This document shows, piece after piece, positions 5,604 to 5,970 of a DNA stretch of 5,970 nucleotides. This DNA comes from Methanolinea sp. UBA477 (GTDB lineage Archaea > Halobacteriota > Methanomicrobia > Methanomicrobiales > Methanospirillaceae). The stretch is from positions 1-5,970 of the forward strand of contig DAWO01000071.1 in assembly GCA_002509485.1 (NCBI GenBank). Direction: 5' to 3'. The notes under the pieces are model-generated. The model saw only the letters and a list, made by a program, of their open reading frames with translations, was not told where the DNA came from and did not search any database. How positions within the stretch are numbered: position 1 is the stretch's first letter; each line of letters opens with the position of its first letter. The position numbers and the translations under genes are program-made.

Positions 5604-5970
5604 CGCCTATCCCGGAGACGATCTCGCGTGCGGCGCTGTACCGCGAGCAGCCCCGCTCGATCGTGTCGCTGCAGACCACGTCGCGTATGCCAGCTGCGAG
5701 GAGATGCGTGTGGGCACCCCCGGTCATCACCCCGTGGACGCACACCGCATACACGTTCCGTGCACCCTGTTCGTACAGCATCTGGGTGGCTTTCGCAAGC
5801 GTCCCCCCCGTCGATATTATGTCGTCCACGATAACGACGTCACGCGATTTCGCCTCCAGGTTGCGGGGCTCCATCCTGACCTCTTCTCCCGAGAGACGGG
5901 TCTTTTGCAGGTGGTCCGAGTCCCAGCCGGCTGCCGCCGATGCCACCATCTCCCCGAACTTCGCCGCCCC
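5590..5970 (-). CDS. prs: Ribose-phosphate pyrophosphokinase (PRPP synthetase), C-terminal part
   Basis: PRPP synthetase transfers pyrophosphate from ATP to ribose 5-phosphate, giving PRPP for purine, pyrimidine, histidine and tryptophan synthesis. The window cuts the gene: only the last 126 residues are present, and the frame is open to the right edge, so the internal Met at 5949 is not the start. The fragment shows DHLQKTRLSG (19-28 of the visible part), the PRPP/ribose-phosphate loop VDDIISTGGT (48-57), and a final VVCSDTIERGCSRYSAAREIVSGI, matching the C-terminal phosphoribosyltransferase fold. The stop codon lies inside the first codons of rtcA. It is the first visible gene of the minus-strand cluster; its promoter lies outside the window. 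Confidence 0.95.
   Translation of the reverse strand, partial: GAAKFGEMVASAAAGWDSDHLQKTRLSGEEVRMEPRNLEAKSRDVVIVDDIISTGGTLAKATQMLYEQGARNVYAVCVHGVMTGGAHTHLLAAGIRDVVCSDTIERGCSRYSAAREIVSGIGDARS

Overview
The window comes from a euryarchaeon, most likely a methanogen of the order Methanomicrobiales (Methanoregula/Methanosphaerula-like). The evidence is a group II chaperonin (thermosome), an archaeal NOB1, a GfcR-type HTH/phosphoribosyltransferase regulator, TATA boxes about 25 bp upstream of start codons, and oligo-T terminators. The genus is inferred from gene style and moderate-to-high GC; no search was run.

Layout. Positions 1-865 hold a non-coding, GC-rich tandem array of about 160-bp units, probably continuing to the left of the window. 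It ends at an oligo-T terminator belonging to a minus-strand lipoprotein gene (923-1414). Upstream of that gene are a TATA box, a 20-bp palindrome and a pair of 9-bp direct repeats. Next come a minus-strand tRNA-Ser(CGA) (1517-1601) and, divergent from it, a small plus-strand ThiS/MoaD-like beta-grasp protein (1648-1851). That gene converges on the thermosome gene (1876-3450, minus).

From 3537 to the right edge is a tight minus-strand cluster, in transcription order prs (5' part outside the window), rtcA, nob1, gfcR, followed by the thermosome gene under its own promoter. prs/rtcA and rtcA/nob1 overlap. nob1 and gfcR are 20 bp apart, and the gfcR TATA box lies in the last codons and stop codon of nob1.

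How the genes may work together. Prs makes PRPP, and GfcR carries an intact PRPP-binding loop fused to an HTH, so the cluster may pair PRPP supply with a PRPP-sensing regulator. RtcA (RNA 3'-phosphate cyclase) and Nob1 (endonuclease that forms the 3' end of 16S rRNA) both act on RNA 3' ends. The thermosome folds cytosolic proteins. These links are inferred from gene order and family knowledge.

I found no clearly new multi-gene system. The most unusual parts are the 1-865 array, with its alternating unit types and a covarying hairpin, the palindrome above the lipoprotein promoter, and the ThiS-like protein ending in Ser-Arg-Gly instead of Gly-Gly.
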